Positions 35,034 through 47,019 of a stretch of DNA of 64,000 nucleotides are shown in pieces. How positions within the stretch are numbered: the stretch's first letter is position 1; the number at the start of each line of letters is the position of its first letter. The stretch is from Bromus sterilis (lineage: Eukaryota; Streptophyta; Magnoliopsida; Poales; Poaceae): the NCBI GenBank assembly GCA_950022295.1, contig OX465599.1:9610001-9674000 (forward strand), read 5' to 3'. The translations under genes were made by a program, and so were the position numbers. The notes under the pieces were generated by a model. That model saw only the letters and a list, made by a program, of their open reading frames with translations. It made no database searches and was not told the origin of the DNA.

Positions 35034-35751
35034 ATTATAGGAGTTTTTAAGAGTATATCATGATAATTTTCCCAATATAAAGCATGGAAATTGTTTATTA
35101 TTTTTCTATGTTTTTGTATAAAAAATTTTAATTTCCTTTTGTTATTTTAAATTTCTCAATTAATTGTCTAATCTTTTTTTTAGTTTTATTAATGGACCAA
35201 ATACAGGTGGCGCTCAATCCATCAGACTTTAAATCTTATATTTGATATTGGTGCTTGCATTTTTCTGAATATATTTTAGACTTTTCGGTGATGTGCTTTT
35301 AGTAGAAGGAAACGTTCCCGTTGAAAAGGAGATGGAGACTTTGTTAATCTTAAGATGATGTATCGGTTCAGTATTACTAAGATACTCATAAAAATAGTGT
35401 GTGGATGTATGCGTTTATAAGGATGATTGTATGCACACGTATGTAAACGTCTTCGTCGTAGTGTATTTAAAAAAAAACAAGTGGGGCTTAATGTATCGCT
35501 GGAGCGGACACATCGTTGCATCGAGTAATGTGGAGCGAACGAATCATTAGATTCAGGTGGTCTCCATTACGACCAATCGCTTCAGGTTGGGCTCCAAACA
35601 AATATCATACGAAAATAATCACCACAAAGTAAAGAAATTTATAGTGAAAACTTATAGAGAAAATCGTACTAATACATGTTATAAAGGGAACAAAACAAGT
35701 ATCAGTAGCTATTGTGACATATAAACACGTTGCCAAACACAAGGACGATAT
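35034..35751. repeat. Long direct repeat, copy 1 (interrupted by a SINE)
   Basis: Starts ATTATAGGAGTTTTTAAGAG and ends near CCAAACACAAGGACGATAT. It aligns to copy 2 at 36610-37086 along its length, except that copy 1 holds a degraded Au SINE (about 35205-35477). Between the copies is 860 bp of AT-rich non-coding DNA, so the pair could be LTRs of a small non-autonomous element or a local duplication. Confidence 0.7.
35205..35477 (+). mobile_element. Degraded Au SINE
   Basis: Recognisable by CTTTTCGGTGATGTGCTTTT, GAAACGTTCCCGTTGAAAAGG, CTTAAGATGATGTATCGG and an A9 tail. The A and B boxes are mutated. Absent from direct repeat copy 2, so it inserted after that duplication. Confidence 0.75.
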
Positions 35752-36609
35752 TTGTTGTTTTGACCACAAGTACTTTAAACATAGTAAATTTGTTGTTTCG
35801 ACAACGGTGAATTCATAAATGTTCACATGGCAATTTTTAGTTCTTTATTTTGCTTTTCCTAATTTAAGTTGTTTTTTGAACATGTCAATTAGAAAAATAC
35901 TTTTCTCACATGGCTATTTCATATCATGTTTTGTTTTTTTATGGCATTTTTACCATTTTTTTAACCCTGATTTTTTATGGAAATGTAGGTAGAAACTTCA
36001 CATCTACTCTCTTTTTTCTATGAAACTGATGGCAAAATAGCTTTCCGTGCTTGGCAAATCTAGGGTTTTCATGGACGGCAACTTAGGTTCAAACATCATT
36101 GTTTTTTTTCCAAGTTATGCAATCTTAGTTCTCATATGCGGCAGTTCTTAGGAAACAATTTCCATGACAATCTTAGTAAATTTGCTATCTTTTTGGCAGA
36201 AAACAAATCCCCAAGATCTCTCATGGGGCAATTTACAAATTTCCAAAACCTGCAATGTTTATTAGAGAACAAAATTATTACGGTCCATGGAAAATTTAGT
36301 TCGCACAGTATAGCAAATTTGCTTTCTGAACCATGCAAAATTTGTTTCACACATCGCAACAAATTTATTTTTTGGTATACCACGATGAACATTAATTTTT
36401 TGTTTCCATGGCAACTAAGTTCTATGGTTTCTGTTTGGAGCTTGTCAGATTTTTATATCTATATAATGGCAATTCTAGAATTGTAGAACTATATTAGATA
36501 AATTTTTCATCACGACATTTCCTACTCTTTTTATAAATTATGGCATAGTATTTCTTGTTATTTTTTATTTTTTTAGCAATTTATATACCATGCTAAATTT
36601 ATATTTTTT
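35752..36609. other. AT-rich DNA between direct repeats
   Basis: A 116-codon plus-strand frame (36136-36486) has no domain and lies in repetitive phrases (ATGGCAA, TTTACCA). No gene is called. Confidence 0.5.
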
Positions 36610-37086
36610 ATTATGGGAGTTTTTTAGAGTATAGCATGATAATTTTACCAATATAAAGCATGGCAATCGTTTATTCTTTTTCTACCTTTTTGTATAATTA
36701 TTTCCTTTGTTATTTTCAAATTTTCAATTAATTGGCTAATCATACCTACTTGATTTTGTACAGTGGTCTACTTAATGGACCAAATACATATCGCGCTGGA
36801 ACGGACACATCGAGTTGTTGCATCGACCAGCCTGGAGCAAACGAGTTGTTCACTCCAGTGGTCTCTAGTATGACCAGTCGCTCCAGATTAGGCTCCAAGA
36901 AATAGAGTAAAAAACGTTCACCACAAAGCAGATAAAATTATGGTGGAAACTAATAGAGAAAATCCTACTAATATATGTTATAAGTATAACAAAACTAGTA
37001 TCGGCAGTATGAGAAATAATCCACTAAAAATAGAATAGAGAAACTATTGTCACATATAAAAACATTGCCAAACACAAGGATGATAT
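36610..37086. repeat. Long direct repeat, copy 2
   Basis: Partner of 35034-35751. It has a small extra segment near 37005-37045 (AGAAATAATCCACTAAAAAT) that is missing from copy 1. Confidence 0.7.
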
Positions 37087-38683
37087 CGTCTTCAGAACTG
37101 AAAAATTGACGAAGTGCGCCAAAAAATAAATTGTGAACTCTTAACTCGTTGTTACACGGCATGGCTCCTACTATGAGGTCTTAATTCGAATCTCGATGCT
37201 TCGTACGATAAGACCACTCATGGGATACTGAAATCTCGAGTCATACAATGCAGCATACACCTCATCTTCACCATCTCCCTTGTTGTAGAACCATCCCAGC
37301 TCTAGCTCCATCCAACCGTCGACTCTTTTCCACGATTATCATTAATATATCGCAGGATATCGACGTGTGTCCGATGCACCACATTGCCGGTGCCATCTTC
37401 TTCATGGTAACCATCGAGGCATGGATTTCGAATTGATTTGCTCCCCTAAAAAATTACCCACACCTTCTGGTACGGGTAATCCAGGCCATAGTCTCCATCT
37501 CCCGTTAGCTTGAACACCAGGTAAGCAGCGTAGGTAGAGTTTGGGGTAAGCATCTTGCCCTTCACCTTGCCGCAGATATCCAGCCTACCAATCGACAAGA
37601 GTTGAGCGGCTTCTACTGAGATTCTATTGCAAACATATCCATGGTTAGTGTGTTGTATTTTCAAAAACGAGCCGATGTCCATTGTTAATATTACATAGCA
37701 AATTACTTAGTAGAGCGTTTATAAGAAGTCTTTATGTCGTTTCTATAATGAAAACTAGACTATATGATACCCCACATGTTGTTGCGGAAATGATGTGCAC
37801 TATTCTTAGTGACATTTAGTTGTATAGAACATGAATAATTGGAGTAATATTATAAAACTAAAACTGCAAATACATGTGATTTATTATGTTTGATTATACA
37901 TAGTTGTAAGATATTTATAAGTAAGTATAAATAGCATAATAGAATGGAAATCATAAGGTATGTTTATATGTTGAGGTGAGTTTTTTGCTATGCAATTTCT
38001 GATTTTTAAGCCGAATACAAGAGTGTATGTGTGTGACCTTAGCCCTGTCCAACCATGCGCCCCTACACATATATACCCGATAGCGCTTAAGAGTTAGGTA
38101 AGACTTTGTTAATTTGTATCTATATGAATATTAGTAAATCGGACATAATATATAGAGTATATAAAAATGAAGAAAGTATGCAACAAATTAATTAGTAGAG
38201 CATTGATAACAAAGTCACAAGAAGAATGTATATTGCCGGTTCTCATTTGGTGAGGAACATCAGCATGTGCCCAGCGCCAGATTCTGCGGTTTTCGACCCC
38301 AGAAATAGCTAGGGCCCTTGCCGGCAGAGCGTAGCACTTGCCGCCGGTAGCCCTGTCTAACCACATGCTCTGCATAGAAGTTTTAGATTCATGCGCTGAT
38401 TACTACGTAGTGCATTGGAGCCGGGGTCTCCGTTCGTGGTCCACCTTACAACGGGTGAAATATCGAATCCTTTTTATGGAGACGTGTGTACAACTGGAAT
38501 CGGTGACGAGGGATATTTTTATTCAACATGGATGGTCGCGTGATCTATGCATAGAGCTACCTTAAGTGGCGATAGTTCTTTCATCTGTAACTTGTCGTAC
38601 ACTCTTTTGCTTTTTGTATTACTTCTGATGACTGGCGTCTGTGTGCATCTTAGCTATGCAGAGGCCGGGTATACTTTGCTTAA

Positions 38684-39640
38684 TCTCTACTCCTAAAGGG
38701 GTCTACTCCTAAAGGGGGAGTCCGTACATCGTCTCGTCGACATGACTCCCCCACTCGATCGAACGAAACTCCCACACCCCCTTCGATCGGTCTCCCACCG
38801 ATTTTTTTTTCTTCTCTAAAAAACCATCTTCATCCGGTCCGGTTCTCCTCCCTTCAATAAAACACAGCTACACGTAAAGGTTCTCCTACATGGTATGTCA
38901 ATAAATCAGACAAATCAATACTTACCTACGCGGACACAAAGAATCAATCAAATCAATCAAATCAAAGCAGGAACTTGAGTACGCGTACACAAAGGATCAA
39001 TCAAAGCAGGAACTTGAGCGTTCCAAGTTCCTGGCCATTCCTGTCCGGCGTCCCGGAGATCCCTGGCGATGGTTCTACCAAAGTTCATCAGCCGGTGAAG
39101 TTCGAGGCGCAACCAAAGTTGCGTCCAGTCGGCGAACTTCCAGATGCGGATCGAGGCGGCATCCTGAACAGCACATGTGAGCGTCGTCCTCGTCGGTCCT
39201 CCCTGGAGCAATGGCCGTAGCCCATATAAACTGCTGAAGATCGCGTACGACGACGACGACCTGAAGTTGCTGCCGGTCACGACCAGGGCAACCATCCGTG
39301 TGTTAATCTATAAGTTATCGTAAGTTGCATTACTATATCATATAAAAACAGAGAGTAGGTCAAGTAGCGGGCATTGCATATACTTGATTTTTATAGGGAG
39401 CGCACACGTTGATTTATAGGGAGCGCACTTGTTTGCTAATTCTTAGTTAGCTTATCCACTGGAAGTGTCTTTTATGCTTACACATTGTGAATCCCGAAGA
39501 AGCTCCACAGCACGTCACAGTATAACCACCCTTGCCTCCTTGTCCAGACCTGGCAAATAACCAAATTTCTGATTATGGGAAAATTCAAACATCTTATAAT
39601 TGTGAATAGAGGGAGTAATATACGTAAATGCTTACGGTTC
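38684..39640. other. Helitron 5' part, unidentified
   Basis: A minus-strand frame of 112 codons (38957-39295) has no recognised domain. It ends at a potential splice-like CAG. It may be a captured exon but no parent gene could be named. Confidence 0.3.
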
Positions 39641-39653
39641 TTCGTTCTTTTGG

Positions 39654-40420
39654 TTGCTCAACAGCGGTGTGATACGTTGGATGCGACAAATGGAAAGGGT
39701 TAATTTTGCTAACGAACGCAAGATCAATGATACTTTGGATGCGACAAGTGGACAACCTCATGATAAAATCCACCAATGTAAACCAGGTAAAACATCCCCG
39801 TTGCGTCTTTATACTGGAAGAAGATCTTACTTGTGGTTACAATTCTTTACACACACATTGGTGAACATTTTTGGTTTTCTCTATTTAGCAGGAACAACAA
39901 ACCCTTCTAGCTCGAAAAGAAACGAAGTTATAAATGCGACAAAGGTCGGTCCAAGCCCTCTTGGCGATATCAGCAATGTTGATAAACTTCCCCAATCTAT
40001 ACCAGGTAAAACATCCTCTCTGCTTGCCATACACTCAACTAATTTTAAATGTGGTTCAACTTTTTTACTCTCTGTTGTTGAACATTTAATTGTGATACTG
40101 TCAACATACTAGGGGGAGTTCACCCTTCTAGCTCGAAGCGAAATGATCCTATAAAAAAACAAAGGTCGATCGCCGCCCTCTTGGCGATATCACCAATGTT
40201 GATAAACTTCCCCTATCTAGACCAGGTAAAACATCCTCTCTGTGACGTGATACACTCAACTAATTTTGAATGTGGTTCAACTTTTTTACTCTTTGTGGTA
40301 CACTGTAGCGCGTTCTAACAGAAAAGCAACCTAATAAGGGGAGATACTCAAGAAAATGTGGCTATCAAATAGAATTTAGGAGGCAGCTTGGAAAGAAGGT
40401 AGCTAATCTTGTAGCAGTTT
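39654..40420 (+). pseudogene. Repeated exon-like pieces in the Helitron
   Basis: Two related segments at about 39890-40010 and 40116-40235 share CCTTCTAGCTCGAA, CCCTCTTGGCGATATCA and AATGTTGATAAACTTCCCC; each ends at ACCAGGTAAAAC, a good splice donor. The first reads SSSKRNEVINATK and PSPLGDISNVDKL. A related piece with EKQPNKGRYSRKCG lies near 40335. Such short exons followed by donors resemble the 5' coding part of plant Helitron proteins, but this is only a resemblance. Confidence 0.4.
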
Positions 40421-42270
40421 AAAGTCTGGAAAACTATCACAATTAAACAAGTACTGCTAATCCAGATTGCTATAATGAAAATGTTTTTCTAATTCAATCA
40501 CTAATAGTAGGATCATTCTTGTGTCTGGTTTGAAATTCAAAGGTCACCTAAAGCCCCCGATTTCAAGCACAAAGACACGGGCGAGGCTCTATGGTCGAGT
40601 CCCAAGACACCAAGTTGGGTTATAGATGCGCTGTCGTCGGCGAAAGGTAGCAAAAGAGGTGGAGGTAGAAGGCCGGAGACCCTGCTTTCTTGACCTGTGT
40701 GAGGTGGCCTTGGTTGTGCAACGTGCGTTGCCTCAGCACTATTCTTTTGCTAAATATTCAGGCTATCTCTCGGTTCTGCTAACTTATGTGAGTTCGGTAG
40801 ACACCACTCGATAAAAAAAATATCTCTTCTTTAACCTCCAACGGTGTCACTGATGGCCATGTGGGTTGGGCTGGGATGGGCTTGGGGCCCGTAATGCTAT
40901 GCTGTTTGGGTTGGGCCTTCGTAATGCTATGGTAGGATGTAAATAGCATTTCCAAGTCGATGATTCCAATCCCAATACATTTTTATGCCGCTTCATACTT
41001 TTGTCAACTGCTTGCAGTTTTAAGGCCCTTCTTGCAGCAAAATTACTTTTAGTTAGTTGTAAAGTGGGGTTTGGGTGTCACCCAGGAAACAGAAGTGGGT
41101 TGTGCGTCACTTAGCCTCACAGTCAGAAGTTTGAACCTGTATCTCCAGTTTACAGTGGAATAGCAGGAAGTAGCAGCAAAAGCCCAAACGAAAAAGGGAG
41201 AACTAACTAAATCAGTACAAATTCCCCCTAGATTAAATCATGGCTGCATGAACAATATGCTATAAGAATGTGGCTAACACATTTTCTGTTGCATAACAAT
41301 GTCGTATGATACTCGTAGTTTAATAGTAGAAATATGGCGAGCACAAGGTATCTCTACTATGGGGAGCACCAGTTTTCCCCCTCTCCCATCAGTTTTTCTT
41401 TACTCTCACCGGTTTTTGTATCCTAACCCATCGATCGATCTGGTTCTTCTCTCTCACCTCCTACCCAGTTCTGAACCTTCGAGACCTTTCCATAGGCATA
41501 TACATAGACTCTCCCTAGGAAATAAATGAAGGATACATGGAGCTGGACGCTAGAGAGAAACGTCAATTTTTTATTGGGAGGGATGGTAATGTACCTGCGC
41601 ATGTCCGCGCCAAGAGAGCGAGCGAGTCAAGGCGTAGATGCATGTGGCTGAATTATATCCCTCCTTCCTTGCTGACGCTATTCAGCAAGACTGAAATCAT
41701 GATCAATGATCAATAAAACTCAATTGTTTGCAAAAAAAAGTGATGCACCAGGAGTCAAGATTATGAGGCACTACTACTGAAATTGATAGCCTAAAAATAA
41801 TATTCAAATAGGTAATTCAATTATGTTTTTAAGTTGGGTAAAATAAGCAGCATATCATGTACAACGCACGTCGATCTTAATGAACAAATAACAGTTTCAA
41901 TAAACACTTCAACCAACTCCAGCCTAAAATGATTCAACCAACTTCAGCCTGAAACTAGCATAACAGTGGTGTCTAGCTTGCCAATAAGACTTGCTAAAGC
42001 ACAAATAACCAACCCAAGAAGGGCTAAAGGAGTATAAATATTAAACTGTACATGGACAAATAATTCAAAACTCCCCACTTTGAGAAGAAACTTCAACATG
42101 TACTCCCCGCTTCAAGTAGTACCAGCAGTGATTCTTCTAATAAGTGGAGATTTTGGTACTCACACAGCAGTAGGGAACCCCAGGAAGCAGCTACATCCGC
42201 TCTGGTTCAGTGCTGATTTACCAAAAGACGCCAGGTTTTGAACAAAGCATCCACACTGAAAACGGCAAGT
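40421..42270. other. Helitron interior, no gene recognised
   Basis: Mixed composition with no frame above 80 codons and no domain. AATAAAACTCAATTG followed by an A-run near 41714 might be the tail of an old retro-insertion. Confidence 0.4.
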
Positions 42271-42579
42271 TCAGTAAACATTGATAGAGGCATGCAATGG
42301 CTTGGAACAAACCATCCACACTGAGAAGAAGCCGTGCATTTCAGATACAGAGCACACCTTTTCCAGTTTTTGGAGTAATCATAGTCTGGATCCTTATAGG
42401 ATGATCACTATCAAGTGCAACATTCCCGGCCATCACAGTACGTGTTTTTCTCCTCCTTGTTTGGTGTATGGATTCGCATCACTCCAAAGACAGGAGAAGA
42501 ACAAACGGGGAAAAATCATTCAGAATTTCAGATGGATAGAGGCACATAATACTGCAAAGACGGGAGAAGATGGGAGTTA

Positions 42580-43300
42580 TACCAAGAGATTGCCTTCCTT
42601 GGGAGTATCAGAGTCTGTACTTGAGCTCCTCGCCTCCTGGTCAGCGTCCACATCAGGGACGAGCTCCTGGAACACGAACGACCGCAGCCCGAAAACCATC
42701 GAGCCCACGTCACCCATGGAGGCCGCCCCATGCCCGTGACCGAGCATAATATTGACGGTGGCGGGCTGCTCCAAAAAGCGGTGCGGGGGTATTCGTCGGG
42801 CTTATTACCCTTGGTGGCGTCGCCGCCCCCCTTGGACGGCGCCTTGGTCCTCCCCGCCGCCTCGCGCTTCCTCTTGTCGGCGCAAGGGTGGTCGCCGCTG
42901 CCGTCCATGCCGAGGCGTGGTCGCCGCCGCCAGCCATGCCGAGGCGAGGCGTGGTCGCCGCCGCCGCCGCCGGCCATGCCGAGGCGAGGCACTGTCGCAT
43001 CGTCTTCCTTGCACAGGTCCACGGAGAGCTGCGCGCGCCACTGCATCGAATCGACCTTCCGCCACCACCGAATCGCCTTCCCCCCTGCCGGATCTGCGAC
43101 GCCGCCACCGGATCAGGTTGTTCCTCCACCAAGCGTTGTGAGGGGAGCGCAGCGCTGCTACGGTGGATAGGGGTGGAGAGGAGGGGAGAAGGCCTCTGCG
43201 AGGAGGACGGGGCGAGGTCCACTGGAGGGGAGGTCGGAGGCTGCCGCCGGTTGGTTAGAGTTGAGGGAGAGACTGAGTGAGTGAGTGGTGAAGGGTGAGA
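42580..43300 (-). pseudogene. Captured host gene 5' end inside the Helitron, parent unknown
   Basis: The minus strand has a (TCAC)n-type leader near 43290, then a GC-rich frame from ATG at 43046: repeated RLGMAGGG, then CADKRKREAAGRTKAPSKGGG. The continuation PATVNIMLGHGHGAASMGDVG...FVFQELVPDVDADQEARSSSTDSD lies in another frame (42577-42774), so there is one frameshift. A donor-like GTATAA lies near 42583 and an acceptor-like TTTGCAG at about 42560. UTR, exon and intron order suggests capture of genomic DNA. I do not recognise the protein. Confidence 0.45.
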
Positions 43301-44039
43301 TAGGCCGACGGAGATAATGAGGGGAGGACCGTGGGTTAAGTTTCAACAGATTTTGAGGGGGGGAGGGGTTGCAAAGAAAATATATTATAAAGAAAATGAT
43401 TGTTTGTTGTGAGAGAAATATTTTCAAGGGTTTCTGTGAAAAATGCTATATACTTTTTTATATAAAAAATATATCATAAACAGACATAAATAAAATATAT
43501 AGGGTTAAATATGATTTATAGGTGAGCCTATTGCATAGCTTGACTATAAAAATGCTTATATGAACTACTTTTGTATATCATAGACAAAACTGATGAATTT
43601 AGATGGTGCTTTTAAAACATTGGCTGACGTAGCAATGATGGATGGGATTAAAAATTCATCGAGTATTACACAAACAGAAGAGGTGCATACAAATAGTTCT
43701 TCTTAATTATATGTTACATATGATTATCATATATAATATAAAAATGTGTAATTGATGTTTTACAGATTGTGAGAGAGATTGGGATGGATTGTAGCGTCAT
43801 CCAAAAAATTACAACGACGAGGGTTTCGAGGAGGATAAAACGGAAGAAGGAGAGGGGAAGTCACTCGGTGTTATAAAACAAAATGATGTGCAAACGATGA
43901 TAGCTCGTAACAAACCAAAAAAGGCAAATATAAATGTTATCCCAAAAGGTATTCGTTTTCAATGTGATTTTCTTTCATTTGTGCTATGATAGAATTGGTA
44001 TTCGGTTAATTTTGATCATTTTTTTTATCATGTCAACAT

Positions 44040-44190
44040 ACTACATATGTACCCCTAGAGATAGTACAATCATTGAATCAATCAAATCTGCCCCTAAAAA
44101 GACCAAGTTTGTCGATATTGGAGATGTCTTGTTATCAAACGATGAGTTGAAATGTCTTATAAAGGATGATATGTTCTTGAACGGGGTGTA
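44040..44190 (+). pseudogene. ULP1-like peptidase fragment in the Helitron
   Basis: Reads KKTKFVDIGDVLLSNDELKCL, then a short hydrophilic end and a stop. The pattern D-I-G-D/N..L...(D/E)L.CL..D..L resembles the region just before the catalytic domain of plant transposon-associated ULP1/SENP cysteine proteases. The catalytic His/Asp/Cys part is absent. Resemblance only. Confidence 0.35.
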
Positions 44191-44982
44191 AGATCAATCG
44201 CATAAACTTTATACTTAAATAATATTAACCTATGCGTAATATCTAATATCATAAAAGTCGACCTAATGCGTGCATTGTGATTTTGGTGACAAACACACCT
44301 GTCTACACCTGTACTGTTCTTCAATAATAATAATTCAAAAGCTCGTAGCAACGCACGGGCATTCTACTAGTTTTAAGTAATAAAGCCCTTTATCCAAAAA
44401 AATTGAAACCGGGGTCTGGCAACCATACGTACCGTGAGACCGTCTAGGATGAGAGCCGGTTCGTCGGAGAGACGCATGAACCGCGCCTTTGTCGACGGCA
44501 CTTCCTTGATCAGGGCCGAGAAGTCGGTGCCGTCGATCAACTGTGGGAGATCGCCGGGCAAGAAGCACGACCAGACGGCGTCGGAGTCCGCGGCGGCGCG
44601 GAAGGCACGGGAGGCGGTGGCGTAGCGGCAGGCGTCGCGTGGCGACGTGAGCGAAATGATTACCGCCAGGATGTCCTCCGGCAGGTGCGGGATCTCGCCG
44701 GCGATCGTCTCATTGTCCATGGCGACCGTGATCGTCCTCCGCCTCTCGCTCCTCTCTATCGGCTACGTTGTTCTGGTTGTTGTCTTGTCTCCGGCCATGG
44801 GAAGTCCGCGTGGTTGACGTGAAGACTGAAGAAGGCAGCGAGCCCTATGCCATGACGTTAAGTGATGTTCCATCGACATTAGGAATTGATACAAGTTTTG
44901 CAATCCAACTTGCAGTCCATTTCTCCGACTGATCTAGCCACTACGGCAGCAGCAGCAACAATAACAACAGTTGATCCTCAGG

Positions 44983-45634
44983 CACTACTACAACAAAAGG
45001 GAGAGAGGGAGGGAGGGGGAGGCTTACCGGAGTGAAGGGAGTCGTCGGAGACGGGCAGGGAGGGAGCGGCTGCTGCTGCGGAGTGAAGGCGTCGAGGTCG
45101 AGGTCGAGCCCTCCGTCGGCGGCTGCTGCTGAGGGCGGCGAGGTCGAGCCGCCACACGATGGAGAGAGAGAGAGAGAGAGAGAGAGGCACACCGTAGGGG
45201 CGGGGGTCATCGGAGGGGTGCATGGCGGCGGCGAGCTAGCTGGGATCGGGGTCGGGGAGAAGTGTTGGGGGAATAGGGTTGAGGGAAGGGAGAGGGTGTG
45301 GTTTTCGTTTAGCTGTAGGGATTTCTGTGGCGCGTGGCTTTGAGGTGGGCCACAGAAACCTCACATTTCTATGGCGCACGGGGCCACATGCGCCAGAGAA
45401 AATTGACCACCTTTGCACGCGGTGGGTCCTCCACAAAATTCAGTGGCGCACCATGTTCGCGTGCGCGACAAAAATGGACAATTCAGTAGCGCATCGGGGC
45501 TACATGCGCCATAGAAATGTCTATATTTTTATGGCGCATTGCGTTGCACGCGCCACAAAAATATTTCTGTGGAGCAATCAGTTTTTAGTGCGGCACAGAA
45601 TCCTTTCCTATCTATAAGCAATTTCCTATTAGTG
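44983..45634. mobile_element. Small CACTA-like non-autonomous element
   Basis: Left end CACTACTACAACAAAAGG, right end AATTTCCTATTAGTG (CACTAATAGGAAATT on the other strand). Between 45310 and 45580 the motif TTTCTGTGGCGCA/TGCGCCATAGAAA recurs in both orientations, like CACTA subterminal repeats. The flanking trinucleotides differ (AGG and CAA) and the termini match only at CACTA, so it may be a recombinant of two copies. A GC-rich block and a (GA)n tract (45162-45185) lie inside. Confidence 0.6.
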
Positions 45635-45747
45635 CAACCTGTTTTTAGCAAATTCATACTGAGTATTAGTCTAGTTATTGCGGAAACTAATATACACGTT
45701 GGTTCTCAATCCTACAAGCTCATCAATAATTCAACATCACTATTTAC

Positions 45748-47019
45748 TTATTTAGTTCTGATCTCGATGGCCCACACAATAAGACCTTCCTTGTAGTTTC
45801 TTGTCTCCTTTAGGCTCACGGACACCTCATTGTCATTGTAGCCTTCCTGATTGTAGAACTCGCCAATCTCCACCTCCATCCAGCCATCGGGTCTTTTCCG
45901 AGGGAGCACAACTTCGTCTGTCGTAAGAGGGACATGAAGTTGCCAAATATTCCAAGTTGACTTCAAGATATGTTTGCGAGGCACCCCGTCATCCCCATCC
46001 TCTATGTAGCCTGTGAGACAAATTTGCCGTCTTGAATCGATCCCTCCAATGCTGACCGATGCTTCCAGAAACGGGTAATCCAGGCCTTTGAATCTACCGG
46101 CAGCTAGCTTGAACACCATGTAAGCGGCGTACGTCACGTTCCACGAGAACATCCTACTTTGCATCTTCCCATGGATTTCCAACCACCAAATTCTTAGGAA
46201 TTTAGCTGCCTCGGAGAAGCTGTCATGGAGATTAGGCGCATGCATGATTAACACACAAACAATTATGAAAGAGCAATGCGATATACTGTACTACTCCAAA
46301 TTGGAATGACTTTACACCTCTTGTTTCCTTGGATCTCATCACTTTCGAGTTTAATCCATTCAAAAAAATGAGGTGTCTCGCTCCACAAAATATGCAGCGC
46401 CCTCGCTGATAGCATGTAGCACTTGGCCCCGGTGATCCTATCCAACTGCATGCTCTGCGTCGAGAAGCTTGGTTAGCCTATTCTGATCTAGTACAAAAAA
46501 ACATTGTTCATAAAACATATTTCGATATTTTGATAAATCAGTCGATTTATCGCTCATCGGTGTCTGACCATAAGATAAATCAAACGAGAAATTAACCGAT
46601 ATTCCAATAAATCGACCGATTTACTTCTTATTTTGGGTCAATCGATAAGTTTTTTTGATAAGTGATATCCCCAACATTGCAAAAGAGTAAGAAAAAAAGA
46701 CGTTAGCCCTAAGTAGTTCGACGGGGTGATCCGGTGATGTAGTACGTACCATGAGCTTGCATGGCAGCAGTGTCGGTTGGTCCGAGAGGCATCGGAAGAG
46801 CGCCTTCTTGGACGGCGGCGCGTGGGGGAGCTCGCCTTCACTGAACAGCGGGAGGTCGGCGGGAAGGAAGTTGGACCAGACGGCGTCAGATTCCGCGGCG
46901 GCGAGGAACGCCCTGGAGACGGCAGCTGCGCGGCAGGCGTCCGGCGGCGACGTGAGGGAGATGATCGTTGCGAGGAGCTCCTCCGGTAAGCGCACGATCT
47001 CGCATGCGGCTGTCTCCAT
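45748..47019 (-). CDS. P4: F-box/PP2 protein, 292 residues
   Basis: Exons 46750-47019, 46318-46454 and 45748-46219, with GT-AG borders and a continuous frame. The F-box is LPEELLATIISLTSPPDACR...ESDAVWSNFLP. PP2 motifs are SMQLDRITGAKCYMLSARAL, WWLEIHGKM, YAAYMVFKLA, RPDGWMEVEIGEFYNQEG and GLIVWAIEIR. The start METAACEIVRLPEEL at 47019 aligns with the paralogues; in-frame ATGs at 47037 and 47067 could add up to 16 residues. W in SMWLD is Q here. It is closest to P6. Predicted SCF adaptor; target unknown. Confidence 0.88.

Larger units (their letters stand above)
38684..44370 (+). mobile_element. Helitron, 5687 bp, inserted between A and T
   Basis: The 5' end TCTCTACTCCTAAAGGGG follows A (38683). 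The 3' end GCAACGCACGGGCATTCTACTAG (CTAG terminus) precedes T (44371). A hairpin GCTCGT...ACGGGC lies 11 bp before the end. These are the standard rolling-circle transposon signatures: no TIR, no TSD, A/T target. The first 16 bp are repeated at once (TCTACTCCTAAAGGGG). Removing it restores the LINE tail. No complete Rep/helicase was found, so it is non-autonomous, with captured or residual coding pieces. Confidence 0.9.
38430..44408 (+). mobile_element. LINE 3' fragment in P3 intron 1, split by a Helitron
   Basis: 38430-38683 matches 30165-30400 of the other LINE (CGTTCGTGGTCCAC..., ATGCAGAGGCCGGGT). After the Helitron the tail resumes as TTTTAAGTAATAAAGCCC plus A-run at 44371-44408. The flanks CCGGGGTCT at 38421-38429 and 44409-44417 form a 9 bp or longer TSD. 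Confidence 0.8.
37171..44720 (-). pseudogene. P3: F-box/PP2 pseudogene carrying a LINE and a Helitron
   Basis: Exon 1 (44433-44720, 96 codons, F-box HLPEDILAVIISLTSPRDACR...DAVWSCFLP) is intact with a GT donor. Exon 2 ends at 38369 (SMWLDRATGGKCYALPARAL) but its 3' splice donor is replaced by AA near 38245. Exon 3 (37171-37626) keeps DICGKVKGKML, STYAAYLVFK and WMELELGW, but has a stop at 37446 and at least one more frameshift near 37330. Intron 1 is stretched to about 6 kb by a LINE fragment that itself contains a Helitron. The frame damage is independent of the insertions. Its exon 1 could still be transcribed as an F-box-only product, which is unproven. Confidence 0.82.

Noticed and set aside
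36136..36486. 116-codon frame between the direct repeats
   Set aside because: No domain, low-complexity phrases and no start context or splice structure.
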